From Burkholderia sp. S171 (GTDB taxonomy: Bacteria > Pseudomonadota > Gammaproteobacteria > Burkholderiales > Burkholderiaceae): a stretch of 64,000 nt of DNA. Of this stretch, positions 1 to 10,536 are shown piece after piece; within the stretch, counting starts at the first letter, position 1; the number at the start of each line of letters is the position of its first letter. Location: positions 73,460-137,459 of the forward strand of contig NZ_LMUF01000030.1 of assembly GCF_009766085.1 (NCBI RefSeq), given 5' to 3'. The notes beneath the pieces are model-generated. The model worked only from the letters and a program-made list of their open reading frames with translations, had not been told where the DNA came from and did not search any database. A program made the translations under genes and the position numbers.

Positions 1-628
1 GATGTGAATCGTCGATAAACCTCGTGAGTGTCAACGGGCCAAAGCGGCTGATAGGCCCGGCCAAAAAGGTATGCAGCTGGATGCTCTTTTATACAGTGGG
101 GGCACGCCGTCACAACGCTGCCGGGGAATAGACGGGCGCTAAACGGATAGTCCCGATGCGATAGAAGTGAAGGTCGCATCTGGGGCGACAGGAGCGGGAA
201 CGTGGTAAGTCCAATTGTCCGCCCATGCCAGATATTTGGCTACGGCAGGTGAGCCGCGAGGCAAGCTGTTGGGCAAGTGGATATGAGAACGCGGAGAAAG
301 CGAATGGCGGGCGGTAATAGCCCGCACAGGGGTTCAAGATTTGCCTCGACCTGAAAGGGTGCAGACTTCCGCGTGGTGCAGTTGTCGCAGGTCCACTTTT
401 GAGATTCATCGAAGGGAAGCTTGTGAGAGACCGGTATGTCTACGGTTCAGCACCCTTCGTCTCAGCGATGAGGCGAATCAACAATGTGATATTTGCGAAG
501 GGCTTGCGCGGTCTGGCAAGACCGGCGTCTATTCGACGTTTAATACTGTGCTCGAGCCGTATGCGGGGAAAGCTCGCACGTACGGTTCTTCGGGGGCCTC
601 GTTGCCGAGAGGCAATGGGGCTACCCAC
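1..628 (+). mobile_element. 3' part of an ORF-less group II intron
   Basis: The stretch up to about 628 reads as group II intron RNA rather than protein-coding DNA. A typical domain V hairpin lies at 554-588. It is followed by a domain VI-like hairpin (about 592-622) and a CTACCCAC 3' end near 628. Upstream sequence around 120-320 resembles the purine-rich, highly structured domain I-III part of bacterial introns. Only about 200 bases separate that part from domain V, so the reverse transcriptase/maturase normally found in domain IV is missing. I could not find a convincing GTGYG 5' end, so the intron probably begins outside the window or has lost its start. The left boundary given is simply the window edge. 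Without a maturase it could move or splice only in trans. Confidence 0.6.
554..588 (+). ncRNA. Group II intron domain V hairpin
   Basis: This 35-nt hairpin starts GAGCCGTATG and ends ACGTACGGTTC, capped by a GAAA loop. These are the hallmarks of group II intron domain V, the catalytic core. The lower stem pairs GAGCCGT with ACGGTTC. Domain V is the most conserved part of these introns, so it is the strongest single piece of evidence for the element. Confidence 0.75.
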
Positions 629-730
629 TAACGAGATGAATTTAACCAGCTACTGTTGGTATCCGAAATCCGAGCCCAACCTCATACGTCGTGCGCAATC
701 GCGCAGTGAACGCGCATACGAGGGAGGACA

Positions 731-853
731 ATGAGTCGAGAAATCCGTACACTAACCCCGAATCTAGTTCCGCTTCTGCAGCGACTTTTATCGCGGCTCA
801 ATATTCAACTTCGCTCCTGCCATGCTCAACTCCGACTTCCCAGTGTTTGCTAG
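731..853 (+). CDS. Possible 40-residue leader or truncated ORF
   Basis: A 40-codon reading frame starts ATGAGTCGAG at 731 behind one of the best ribosome binding sites of the region (GGGAGGA at 722-728). It ends TAG at 853, overlapping the AraC-type gene (start 822) in another frame. The product, starting MSREIRTLTPN and rich in Leu and Arg, matches nothing I recognise. It may be a leader peptide that couples translation to the regulator, or the beginning of a gene cut short near the intron. The regulator's own start lacks a clear ribosome binding site, which makes coupling plausible. Confidence 0.3.
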   Translation: MSREIRTLTPNLVPLLQRLLSRLNIQLRSCHAQLRLPSVC

Positions 854-1700
854 TTCACGCTTCAGCGGTGACACAGGTAGCCCTGATTTTGATCTGGTCA
901 GGCTAGAGAATCAACCAGACATTCCGCGTGAATTTCTGCACCGTCACGACTACTACCATTTGCTTTGGATGAGCGAGGTAGCGGGAACGCATCGGGTTGA
1001 TTTCGAGATCTTCGAGGCACGCTCGAATTCGGTGTTCTTTATCTCTCCGGGCCAGTTACACTCGTGGACCTCAAGCGTCAAACCGCAAGGTTTTATCATT
1101 AATTTCAGCGTCGAATTTTTTGTGAAGATGTTCCCGCGCGCAGACGAGATAGCGAAATTCCCGTTTTTCCATATGACTTCCAATGCCCCCGTGCTGTATC
1201 TGGATCAGACACAGCATGACACGTTGCTATCTCTCGTGTTTGAAATGGAGCAGGAAATGCTTAGACAGGACGAAGCGCGCCTAGATATTGTTCGTTCGTA
1301 TCTGCTGATTTTGCTAACGCGCCTGCGCCGCTGTTACCCCGAGCGTTCAACCGATCGCGCATCATCGCAAAACTACACCTTGGTAAGACGCTTCAACCTG
1401 CTAATTGAGCAGCAGTATCTCCATTATGGTCATTTGCGCAACTATGCACAGGAGTTGCATGTGACCGAGCGGACGTTAAACGACGCGGTAAAAAGAACGT
1501 TGGGCAAGACAGCGAGCGACCTAATTTACGAGCGTCTGGTTCTCGAAGCAAAGAGGCTGTTAAGCAATACAGATATGGCGATCTCTGAAATTGCCTATCA
1601 GCTTCATTTTGACGACCACGCCTATTTCAGCCGGTTCTTCAAAAAACGAACCCAGTTCACGCCGGTCGAGTTCAAGAAACGATACGGCCAACCGCGCTAA
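822..1700 (+). CDS. AraC-family transcriptional regulator
   Basis: This 292-residue protein has the AraC/XylS layout. The N-terminal half (about 20-150) is a cupin-like effector domain with the HRHDYYHLLWM and FFISPGQLHSW signatures of AraC-type sensory domains. The last 90 residues are the double helix-turn-helix DNA-binding domain: ERTLNDAVK in the first HTH, ISEIAYQLHFDDHAYFSRFF in the second, then the usual FTPVEFKKRYG end. The ATG at 822 has no good ribosome binding site and may depend on the upstream short frame. It lies next to an aminotransferase, a ThDP enzyme, a NIPSNAP protein and a binding protein, so it is the likely controller of that module; the inducer is unknown. Codon use is more A+T-rich than in the core genes to the right. 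Confidence 0.85.
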   Translation: MLNSDFPVFASSRFSGDTGSPDFDLVRLENQPDIPREFLHRHDYYHLLWMSEVAGTHRVDFEIFEARSNSVFFISPGQLHSWTSSVKPQGFIINFSVEFFVKMFPRADEIAKFPFFHMTSNAPVLYLDQTQHDTLLSLVFEMEQEMLRQDEARLDIVRSYLLILLTRLRRCYPERSTDRASSQNYTLVRRFNLLIEQQYLHYGHLRNYAQELHVTERTLNDAVKRTLGKTASDLIYERLVLEAKRLLSNTDMAISEIAYQLHFDDHAYFSRFFKKRTQFTPVEFKKRYGQPR

Positions 1701-1763
1701 CCGGGGATAGCCAGTGATAATTCTGCTCCGTAAGCAGAGTTGGCGCAACATGCCTTTGCGGAG

Positions 1764-3327
<1,564 letters not shown>

Positions 3328-5013
3328 ATGACCGATTCTCTAAAATTACACACCGGCGGCCAATTAGTCGTCGACGCCTTGCTCAGGCAGGGTACTGACA
3401 CGATATTTTGCGTCCCCGGCGAAAGCTATCTCGATGTGCTGGATGCCCTCGGCGCCCAGCAAGACCGGGTACGCGTGGTGGCGTGCCGTCACGAAGGTGC
3501 TGCGGCATTCATGGCGGAAGCTCACGGCAAATTGACCGGAGAACCTGGGGTATGCATGGTGACCCGGGGACCCGGTGCGACTAACGCGAGCATCGGCGTG
3601 CATACCGCATTCCAGGACTCTACACCGATGATCTTATTGATCGGACAGGTAGCGCGCGACATGCTCGAGCGTGACGCATTTCAGGAAATTGACTACAGGC
3701 GCATGTTTGGACCGTTCGTCAAATGGGTGGCGCAGATCGACGACGTAGCGCGGATTCCCGAATTCATTGCGCGTGCTTTCTCCGTCGCAATGTCCGGACG
3801 GCCGGGGCCGGTGGTGCTCGCCTTACCCGAGGACATGCTGATCGATTCTGCTTTCCCGACACCCGTGCCGCGCGTGGAGGTCCCGGTATCACACCCGGCG
3901 CCGGTTGCGCTGGCGCGTCTCCGCGCACTTCTTGTCGCCGCACAACGGCCGCTGTTGTTGCTCGGCGGACCGGGGTGGGGTACCGCGGGCTACAACGCTA
4001 TCAGGGAGTTTGCTGAAAGAAACGGCTTGCCAGTCGCTTCCGCGTTTCGGCGCCAGGATCTCTTCGACAATCGCCACGCCCAGTATGTCGGTGAAATAGG
4101 CATTGGCGTTAATCCTGAGTTGGCCTTAGCTTTACAGGAGGCCGATCTGGTAATCGCGGTAGGTACGCGACTCGGCGAGATCGTCAGCAGTGGCTACACG
4201 CTGCTCCAAGTACCGGTGCCGAATCAGCCGTTAATTCACGTTCTGTCCAGCCCTGAGGAACTCGGACGCGTGTACCAGCCGACACTCAAGGTGCTAAGCG
4301 GTCTTGATTCATTCGCCGTGGCTGCAGCGGCGCTAACGCCGGTCGATCCCATGCCCTGGTTCTCATGGACCGCCAAATTGCGCGGCAACTACCTTCGCTA
4401 CATTGCGCCGTCGACGCCCCGTGGTGAGCTCGACCCGGCTCACGTCATTCAAACGTTAAGCGCCGCGCTCGCACCCGATGCGATCCTAACAAACGGTGCC
4501 GGTAACTACAGTGCATGGGCCCATCGCTACTATCAGTTTTCCCGCCTTCACACTCAACTCGCACCGACCAGCGGTGCAATGGGTTACGGGGTGCCGGCAG
4601 CAATCGCGGCCAAATTGAAACATCCATCACGACAAGTGGTCTGTCTCGCCGGTGACGGCTGTTTTTTGATGACATCACAGGAACTCGCTACAGTTCGGCG
4701 TCACGGACTCGCCATTGTGTTTATCGTCTTCAATAATGGCATGTACGGAACAATTCGGATGCACCAGGAAAGTAACTACCCTGGCCGGCCGATCGGAACC
4801 GATCTATTCAATCCCGATTTCGTGCTGTATGCCCAATCCTTTGGTCTTCACGCTGAGCGTGTGGAGAAAACCTCGGATTTCCCGCAAGCCTTACAGCGCG
4901 CACTTGCTTGGGACGGCTCAGCGCTTATCGAGTTGAAAATTGACCCCGAGATATTGACGCCGCGTACCACGTTGAGTGAAATTCGTGAAAAGGCGGTGCG
5001 GAGCTTAGCGTGA
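3328..5013 (+). CDS. ThDP-dependent 2-oxo-acid decarboxylase / acetolactate synthase-like enzyme
   Basis: This 561-residue protein belongs to the acetolactate synthase / pyruvate oxidase / decarboxylase superfamily. The N-terminal pyrimidine-binding domain has FCVPGESYLDVLDAL and CRHEGAAAFMAEAHG with the proton-relay Glu. The middle domain is Rossmann-like. The C-terminal domain carries the ThDP/Mg motif GDGCFLMTSQEL through to FNNGMYGTIR (GDG...NN). It lacks features that would name it as biosynthetic IlvB or glyoxylate carboligase, and no small regulatory subunit is nearby. Placed between an aminotransferase and a NIPSNAP protein, it probably decarboxylates or condenses the 2-oxo acid formed by transamination. 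The ATG at 3328 lacks an obvious ribosome binding site. The true substrate is unknown. Confidence 0.82.
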   Translation: MTDSLKLHTGGQLVVDALLRQGTDTIFCVPGESYLDVLDALGAQQDRVRVVACRHEGAAAFMAEAHGKLTGEPGVCMVTRGPGATNASIGVHTAFQDSTPMILLIGQVARDMLERDAFQEIDYRRMFGPFVKWVAQIDDVARIPEFIARAFSVAMSGRPGPVVLALPEDMLIDSAFPTPVPRVEVPVSHPAPVALARLRALLVAAQRPLLLLGGPGWGTAGYNAIREFAERNGLPVASAFRRQDLFDNRHAQYVGEIGIGVNPELALALQEADLVIAVGTRLGEIVSSGYTLLQVPVPNQPLIHVLSSPEELGRVYQPTLKVLSGLDSFAVAAAALTPVDPMPWFSWTAKLRGNYLRYIAPSTPRGELDPAHVIQTLSAALAPDAILTNGAGNYSAWAHRYYQFSRLHTQLAPTSGAMGYGVPAAIAAKLKHPSRQVVCLAGDGCFLMTSQELATVRRHGLAIVFIVFNNGMYGTIRMHQESNYPGRPIGTDLFNPDFVLYAQSFGLHAERVEKTSDFPQALQRALAWDGSALIELKIDPEILTPRTTLSEIREKAVRSLA

Positions 5014-5069
5014 ATCAGATCTCATCACCTTTTCCATCTCTCCTATTTAGATTTCGAGGTATTCGTACA

Positions 5070-5408
5070 GTGATCTACGACGTTCGTACTTACACATGTC
5101 GCCCCGGCACCCTGAAACGCCATCTGGCGCTTTACGCCGAACATGGCTTCGACACTCAGCGCCGTTATCTGGGCGAACCGCTCGCTTATTTGCAAACTGA
5201 AACGGGCAACGTCAATAGCTACACGCATATCTGGGTTTATGCCGACGTTGCTGACCGGGCGGCGAAACGCATGGCGTTACAGCGCGATCCCGCGTGGGTC
5301 GAGTATCTTGATAAAAGCTCGAGCGCTGCCTATTTGGTTTCACAGGACACGCGCTTGATGGTGCCTACGCCCTTTTTTAAATCGCCATTGTCTGCAGACA
5401 TGGTTTGA
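5070..5408 (+). CDS. NIPSNAP family protein
   Basis: This 112-residue protein has a dimeric alpha/beta-barrel (NIPSNAP) fold. It opens with the family signature IYDVRTYTCRPGTLKRHL and continues with YLGEPLAYLQTETG, THIWVYAD and a WVEYLDKS segment. I chose GTG at 5070 because it yields the conserved N terminus and has GAGGT nine bases upstream. A longer frame from 5010 would overlap the upstream stop codon. The gene follows the ThDP enzyme closely and is likely cotranscribed. Small proteins of this family often sit in catabolic operons; their chemistry is mostly undefined, and this one may act on the aldehyde or acid made upstream. Confidence 0.8.
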   Translation: MIYDVRTYTCRPGTLKRHLALYAEHGFDTQRRYLGEPLAYLQTETGNVNSYTHIWVYADVADRAAKRMALQRDPAWVEYLDKSSSAAYLVSQDTRLMVPTPFFKSPLSADMV

Positions 5409-5443
5409 TGGCAATATTTTTTAAAATTGAATTGGAGATTTTA

Positions 5444-6589
5444 ATGAAAATAAAAGCTCGCAGGCTTCTTGCGATCGTCGGTGCTTGCATGCTTGGAGTT
5501 GGCTTGACGTCACAGGCTTCGGCTCAGGTCATTGTAAAGATTGGTCACGCAGCGCCGCTGACCGGTGGCGTTGCTAATCTCGGAAAAGATAACGAAAACG
5601 GCGCGCGTCTCGCAATCGAGGAAATCAATGCAAAAGGTCTAGTGATCGGCGGCCAGAAAATCACGCTTGAATTGGATGCGGAAGACGACGCGGGCGACCC
5701 CCGCCAAGCCACGCAGGTCGCACAGAAATTGGTCGACGACCAAGTCGTGGCAGTCGTCGGGCACCTGAATTCGGGGACGTCCATTCCTGCTTCACAGATC
5801 TATAACGGCGCGGGTATCGTTCAAATTTCGCCTTCCGCAACTAATCCAATTTATACACTGCAAGGTTTCAAAACCGCCTACCGTTTGGTCGCGACCGATG
5901 CTCAACAAGGTCCGGCGCTGGCCAACTACGCGTCTAAAGCGCTGAAGTCAAGATCGGTAGCGATTGTTGACGACGCAACCGCATACGGTCAGGGTCTAGC
6001 AAATGAATTCGAAAAGCAGGCTAAGTCTAATGGCATGATCGTCCTGTCCCATGATGCAACGAACGACAAGGCAGTCGATTTCCGTTCCATTCTGACCAAG
6101 ATCAAAGGTGAGCGGCCGGATATCATCATGTATGGTGGCGAGGACGCGACAGGTGGTCCTTTTGCTAAGCAGGCTCGGCAATTGGCAATAACGTCGAAGA
6201 TATTGGGCGGCGACGGCATATGTCGGGACGGGCTGAAGGATCTAGCAGGCGACGCCACCAATCAGATCGTCTGCTCGGTGCCCGGAATGCCACTCGCGAT
6301 GATGCAGGGCGGCCAAGCATTCGAGACCCGATATGAAAAGCGCTTCGGTCAGCCGACTCGGCTTTATGCCCCTTTTACCTACGATGCCGTAAATATCATC
6401 GTAGATGCCATGAAGCGAGCCAACTCGATAAAGCCCGCGATGATCTTGGAAAAAATGCCTACGACGGACTATGCGGGGGTGGTGGGTAGAACAATATTCG
6501 ATGCACATGGCGACTTAAAGCACGGAGTGATTTCGTTGTATCACTTTGAAGGCGGCAAGAAAATGTTGTCGGAAGTTGAGAATATGTGA
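5444..6589 (+). CDS. ABC transporter periplasmic substrate-binding protein (LivK-like)
   Basis: This 381-residue exported binding protein is of the branched-chain amino acid (periplasmic binding fold type 1) class. A signal peptide ends near ASA-Q (about residue 26). The mature part has the family signatures VKIGHAAPLTGG, LVDDQVVAVVGHLNSGTSIPAS, VDDATAYGQGLANEFE and PFTYDAVNIIVDAMKRA. The ATG at 5444 is preferred over one at 5405 because GGAG lies seven bases upstream and it gives a proper signal peptide. The gene ends the ThDP-NIPSNAP run and has no permease of its own. The livHMGF genes begin 1 kb downstream on the same strand, so this protein may feed that permease with the module's substrate. 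Confidence 0.88.
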   Translation: MKIKARRLLAIVGACMLGVGLTSQASAQVIVKIGHAAPLTGGVANLGKDNENGARLAIEEINAKGLVIGGQKITLELDAEDDAGDPRQATQVAQKLVDDQVVAVVGHLNSGTSIPASQIYNGAGIVQISPSATNPIYTLQGFKTAYRLVATDAQQGPALANYASKALKSRSVAIVDDATAYGQGLANEFEKQAKSNGMIVLSHDATNDKAVDFRSILTKIKGERPDIIMYGGEDATGGPFAKQARQLAITSKILGGDGICRDGLKDLAGDATNQIVCSVPGMPLAMMQGGQAFETRYEKRFGQPTRLYAPFTYDAVNIIVDAMKRANSIKPAMILEKMPTTDYAGVVGRTIFDAHGDLKHGVISLYHFEGGKKMLSEVENM

Positions 6590-7598
6590 TCGTCATAAAT
6601 AGATTGTTGTTGTGCCACAGATAAATTTAACCACGCAATCTTTTAGTCGGCGAGGAAATTTATCTATCGCTTACCTCAGCATTCATAGCGGTCAAATTGA
6701 ATGGAAGTCTGCTGCTCCGCTACGCCACTTGCGCGGGACACATGGAGCGGCATGTCTAATTAATCCTTCGAACGGCGATTTGATTGAGTCTTATTTGACG
6801 GCGCAAGGCTGAATCGCCGTAGCAAGCATCAGGACTTTCATGGCACACAGTCGACTCACTCGGCCGCCACCTTTTCGAACCGCATGCTGCATTTCCCGAT
6901 ATTAGTGCCAGGCAGGCTGGCTTGATAAGCGAAATGCTCGCAGGCTTTCCGATCGTGGATACCAAATTTCCGTGCGCTCGCATGCAAGAGAGCCTTCGTG
7001 AGCCATCCGTTGATCGAAAAATAACTACTACAAATGTCATATGGTCGATGGCGAGCGGCCAATGACAATGCACCGCAAGCAGTTGTTTTTCCGCAGGCGT
7101 CCCTTGCGAATTGTAGGACGTGCCCCTATTAAAATGTTTTTGGGGAAGATGCGTGCAATTGCTAAAACATGCAGACTACTTAGCAGCGCGCGGTGTATCG
7201 GATTCGACAGGTAAGCTTTATGCGAGCCAAGCAGTCACCGGGACCGATTTACGATTTACCAATCGTGCGCCAGCCGCAGCAGTGCGCGACTTGCAATAGA
7301 CAATTTGCATACTAGAAATCCTCCTTTATTGCCCACAGCCCGGTCAAACTTTAAATACGTTTTATACAATGAGCATTACGTTTGGCTGGCGGCGATGACG
7401 TGTGAACGATAGACAAATTTTCTCGTGAAACTATCCAGGCTATCGGCAATCCTAACGACGGTTAAAGAAACGCAAACTAAATGGATATGAATTGCGCGCC
7501 GAAAACGATCAGCGCCTTAGCGGATTGTTCCGACAAACGGGACAGTCGATATAACGACGGATGCGGCTGCATTGTGCGGCCAGTTGGGGGACATGAGC
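6590..7598. other. Gene-poor kilobase before the liv operon
   Basis: I see no convincing intact gene here. On the minus strand, 6856-7068 reads as an open frame whose end (FGIHDRKACEHFAYQASLPG ... MRFEKVAAE) looks protein-like. It has no ribosome binding site, no family I recognise and only about 70 codons, so it may be the tail of a decayed gene. The remainder, especially 7100-7590, is A+T-rich and probably holds the livH promoter. No convincing -35/-10 pair stood out. Confidence 0.4.
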
Positions 7599-8549
7599 AT
7601 GGACATTTTCATTCAACAGTTTCTAAATGGGCTGGTGCTTGGCAGCGTCTACGCCATCATCGCGTTGGGTTACACGATGGTGTACGGGATTCTCGGCATC
7701 ATCAACTTCGCTCACGGGGACGTGCTGATGGTCGGCGCCATGGTTGCGTTGTCTGCCATCGGCGTCATGCAGAACCATTTCCCGGGCATGCCGTTATCGT
7801 TGGTACTGGTCATCGCGCTACTGGTGGCCGCTGTCGTCTGCGCGTTGGTCGGCTATACCATCGAACGCGTGGCTTACCGGCCCTTGCGTAAGGCGCCGCG
7901 TCTGGCTCCGCTGATTACGGCTATCGGCGTATCCATTCTTCTGCAGACGCTGGCCATGATGATCTGGGGCCGCAATCCGCTGGCCTTCCCGCAACTGCTG
8001 CCGACCGATCCGATCAACGTGATCACCGCAACCGCCGATCGTCCGGGCGCCGTTATTTCGATGACGGAAATCGTGATCATCGTGGTGGCGTTCCTCGTGA
8101 TGGGTGGCCTGCTGCTGCTCGTGCACAAGACGAAACTCGGCCGCGCCATGCGCGCCATTGCCGAGAATCCGGGCGTCGCGAGCCTGATGGGGGTCAACCC
8201 TAACTTCGTGATCTCCGCGACCTTCATGATCGGCTCCGCGCTCGCGGCGCTCGCCGGTGTGATGATCGCCTCCGAATACGGCAACGCGCACTTCTACATG
8301 GGCTTTATCCCCGGGTTGAAGGCGTTCACGGCGGCGGTGCTGGGAGGGATCGGCAACCTGGGCGGTGCGATGGTGGGCGGCGTGCTGCTCGGCCTGATCG
8401 AACAGCTCGGTGCCGGGTATATCGGCAATTTGACCGGCGGTGTGTTTGGCAGTAACTACCAGGACGTGTTCGCTTTCATCGTGCTGATCATCGTGCTGGT
8501 GTTCCGTCCGTCCGGCCTGCTCGGCGAACGTGTCGCAGATCGCGCTTAA
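7599..8549 (+). CDS. livH: Branched-chain amino acid ABC transporter permease LivH
   Basis: This inner-membrane permease of 316 residues has about eight hydrophobic segments. It opens with the LivH signature DIFIQQFLNGLVLGSVYAIIALGYTMVYGILGIINFAHGD and ends in VFRPSGLLGE. With LivM it forms the channel of the LIV-type importer. I chose ATG 7599 because GGGGGA lies about seven bases upstream and LivH proteins normally begin MDxFIQQ; ATG 7593 is possible. It is the first gene of a tight livH-livM-livG-livF operon. No binding-protein gene is directly attached; the nearest one ends at 6589. Confidence 0.93.
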   Translation: MDIFIQQFLNGLVLGSVYAIIALGYTMVYGILGIINFAHGDVLMVGAMVALSAIGVMQNHFPGMPLSLVLVIALLVAAVVCALVGYTIERVAYRPLRKAPRLAPLITAIGVSILLQTLAMMIWGRNPLAFPQLLPTDPINVITATADRPGAVISMTEIVIIVVAFLVMGGLLLLVHKTKLGRAMRAIAENPGVASLMGVNPNFVISATFMIGSALAALAGVMIASEYGNAHFYMGFIPGLKAFTAAVLGGIGNLGGAMVGGVLLGLIEQLGAGYIGNLTGGVFGSNYQDVFAFIVLIIVLVFRPSGLLGERVADRA

Positions 8550-8564
8550 AAGGGAGAGACAAGA

Positions 8565-9734
8565 ATGACTTCAATTCAACCGATCGAGCCGTCGACCACG
8601 CTCATCCCTGAAAGAAAAACGGCGAAGAACTACGCTGTCACGGTGCTCGTTACCGTACTCGTGGTGCTCGCACCGATGATAATCGGCGCGGCCGGCGGCA
8701 ACTACTGGGTCCGCGTGCTCGACTTCGCGATGCTGTACGTGATGCTGGCACTCGGTCTTAACGTGGTGGTGGGTTTTGCCGGCCTGCTGGACTTGGGCTA
8801 TATCGCGTTCTATGCGGTGGGCGCGTATGTGGCGGCCTTGCTCTCTTCGCCGCAACTGACCACGCAGTTCGAGTGGATAGCGCACTTGTTCCCTGGCGGG
8901 CTGCATGCGCCGTTCTGGGTCATCGTGCCGTGCGCGATGGCGCTGGCGGCCACCTTCGGCGTGTTGCTCGGCGCACCGACGCTGCGTCTGCGCGGCGACT
9001 ACCTCGCTATCGTGACCTTGGGCTTCGGGGAAATCGTCCGGATCTTCATGAACAACCTGGATCGTCCGATCAACATCACGAACGGGCCGAAGGGGATTAC
9101 GGGCGTTGATCCGGTGTCGCTGTTTGGTTTCGATTTATCGAAGTCCCATTCGTTGTTCGGGTTCAACTTTCCCTCGGTCTACAACTATTACTACCTGTTC
9201 GTGCTGTGTTCGCTGTTCGTGATCTTCGTGTGCGTACGCTTGCAGCATTCGCGTATTGGCCGCGCGTGGGCCGCGATCCGCGAAGACGAAATCGCCGCCA
9301 AGGCGATGGGCATCAACACCCGTAACGTGAAACTGCTGGCCTTCGCGATGGGCGCGTCGTTCGGCGGTTTGTCGGGTGCGATGTTCGGTACGTTCCAGGG
9401 CTTCGTGTCGCCGGAATCGTTCACGTTCTGGGAGTCCATCGTCGTGCTGGCCTGCGTGGTGCTCGGCGGGATGGGCCACATTCCGGGCGTGATCCTGGGC
9501 GCGGTGCTGCTCGCCGTGTTCCCCGAATTCCTGCGCTCGACCATGGGTCCGCTGCAGAACTTCGTCTTCGGTCATCAGATCGTGGACACCGAAGTTATCC
9601 GCCAGTTGCTCTACGGTCTCGCGATGGTGCTGATCATGCTGTATCGCTCGGAAGGCCTGTGGCCGTCGCCGAAACACGAAGACAAGATCGCGAAGATTGC
9701 GAAGCGCGCTGGCAAGAAGCCGGTACGCGCCTGA
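8565..9734 (+). CDS. livM: Branched-chain amino acid ABC transporter permease LivM
   Basis: This 389-residue membrane protein is the second permease subunit. It has multiple hydrophobic segments and the LivM hallmarks LALGLNVVVGFAGLLDLGYIAFYAVGAY, GDYLAIVTLGFGEIVRI and the cytoplasmic loop RAWAAIREDEIAAKAMGIN that contacts the ATPases. The hydrophilic N terminus of about 25 residues before the first membrane segment is common in LivM. Translation starts at ATG 8565 after AGGGAGAG, 15 bases behind livH. The C-terminal tail is rich in Lys. Confidence 0.94.
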   Translation: MTSIQPIEPSTTLIPERKTAKNYAVTVLVTVLVVLAPMIIGAAGGNYWVRVLDFAMLYVMLALGLNVVVGFAGLLDLGYIAFYAVGAYVAALLSSPQLTTQFEWIAHLFPGGLHAPFWVIVPCAMALAATFGVLLGAPTLRLRGDYLAIVTLGFGEIVRIFMNNLDRPINITNGPKGITGVDPVSLFGFDLSKSHSLFGFNFPSVYNYYYLFVLCSLFVIFVCVRLQHSRIGRAWAAIREDEIAAKAMGINTRNVKLLAFAMGASFGGLSGAMFGTFQGFVSPESFTFWESIVVLACVVLGGMGHIPGVILGAVLLAVFPEFLRSTMGPLQNFVFGHQIVDTEVIRQLLYGLAMVLIMLYRSEGLWPSPKHEDKIAKIAKRAGKKPVRA

Positions 9735-9759
9735 GCCCCGAGAGAGCGGAGAAAAAACA

Positions 9760-10536
9760 ATGAGCGATAAACCCATTCGACTGTCCGTGAAGGGCGTGAA
9801 CAAGCGCTTCGGCGGCTTGCAGGCATTGAACGAAGTTGGCCTGGAAATCAGGGAGGGCGAGATCTATGGTTTGATCGGCCCGAATGGCGCAGGCAAGACC
9901 ACGTTCTTCAACGTGATCACGGGCCTGTACACGCCGGATTCGGGCTCGTTCGTGCTCGACGGTACGCCGTACACGCCGACCGCCGTGCATCAGGTGGCCA
10001 AGGCAGGCATCGCGCGTACCTTCCAGAACATTCGTCTGTTCGGCGGCATGACGGCGCTCGAGAACGTGATGGTCGGACGCCACGTGCGCACGAAGCATGG
10101 CTTGATCGGCGCGGTGTTGCAGACGCCGTCCGAGCGCCGTGAAGAGAAGGAAATCAAGGAGCGCGCGCTGGAGTTGCTGGAGTATGTGGGCGTGCTGCAA
10201 TACGCGGACTACACGTCGCGCAACCTGTCGTACGGGCACCAGCGCCGCCTGGAAATTGCACGTGCGCTCGCCACTGATCCGAAGCTGCTCGCACTCGATG
10301 AACCCGCCGCCGGCATGAACGCGACGGAGAAGGTCGAACTCACGCGCCTGCTCGACAAGATTCGGGGCGACGGCCGCACGATCCTCTTGATCGAACACGA
10401 TGTGAAACTGGTGATGGGATTGTGCAACCGGATGACGGTGCTCGATTACGGCAAGGTGATCGCCGAGGGTCTGCCGCAGGACGTGCAGAAGGATCCGAAG
10501 GTGATCGAGGCTTATCTCGGGGCAGGGGTTCACTGA
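9760..10536 (+). CDS. livG: LIV-type ABC transporter ATP-binding protein LivG
   Basis: This 258-residue cytoplasmic ATPase energises the LivHM permease. It shows Walker A GPNGAGKT, the Q-loop, the signature LSYGHQRRLEIARAL, Walker B LLALDEPAAGMN and the switch IEHDVKLVMGL. The ARTFQNIRLF and TALENVMVGRH stretches are typical of LivG. The start is ATG 9760 after GAGCGGAG; a frame from 9697 would run back into livM. Its stop codon overlaps the livF start by one base (TGATG), so the two ATPases are translationally coupled. Confidence 0.95.
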   Translation: MSDKPIRLSVKGVNKRFGGLQALNEVGLEIREGEIYGLIGPNGAGKTTFFNVITGLYTPDSGSFVLDGTPYTPTAVHQVAKAGIARTFQNIRLFGGMTALENVMVGRHVRTKHGLIGAVLQTPSERREEKEIKERALELLEYVGVLQYADYTSRNLSYGHQRRLEIARALATDPKLLALDEPAAGMNATEKVELTRLLDKIRGDGRTILLIEHDVKLVMGLCNRMTVLDYGKVIAEGLPQDVQKDPKVIEAYLGAGVH

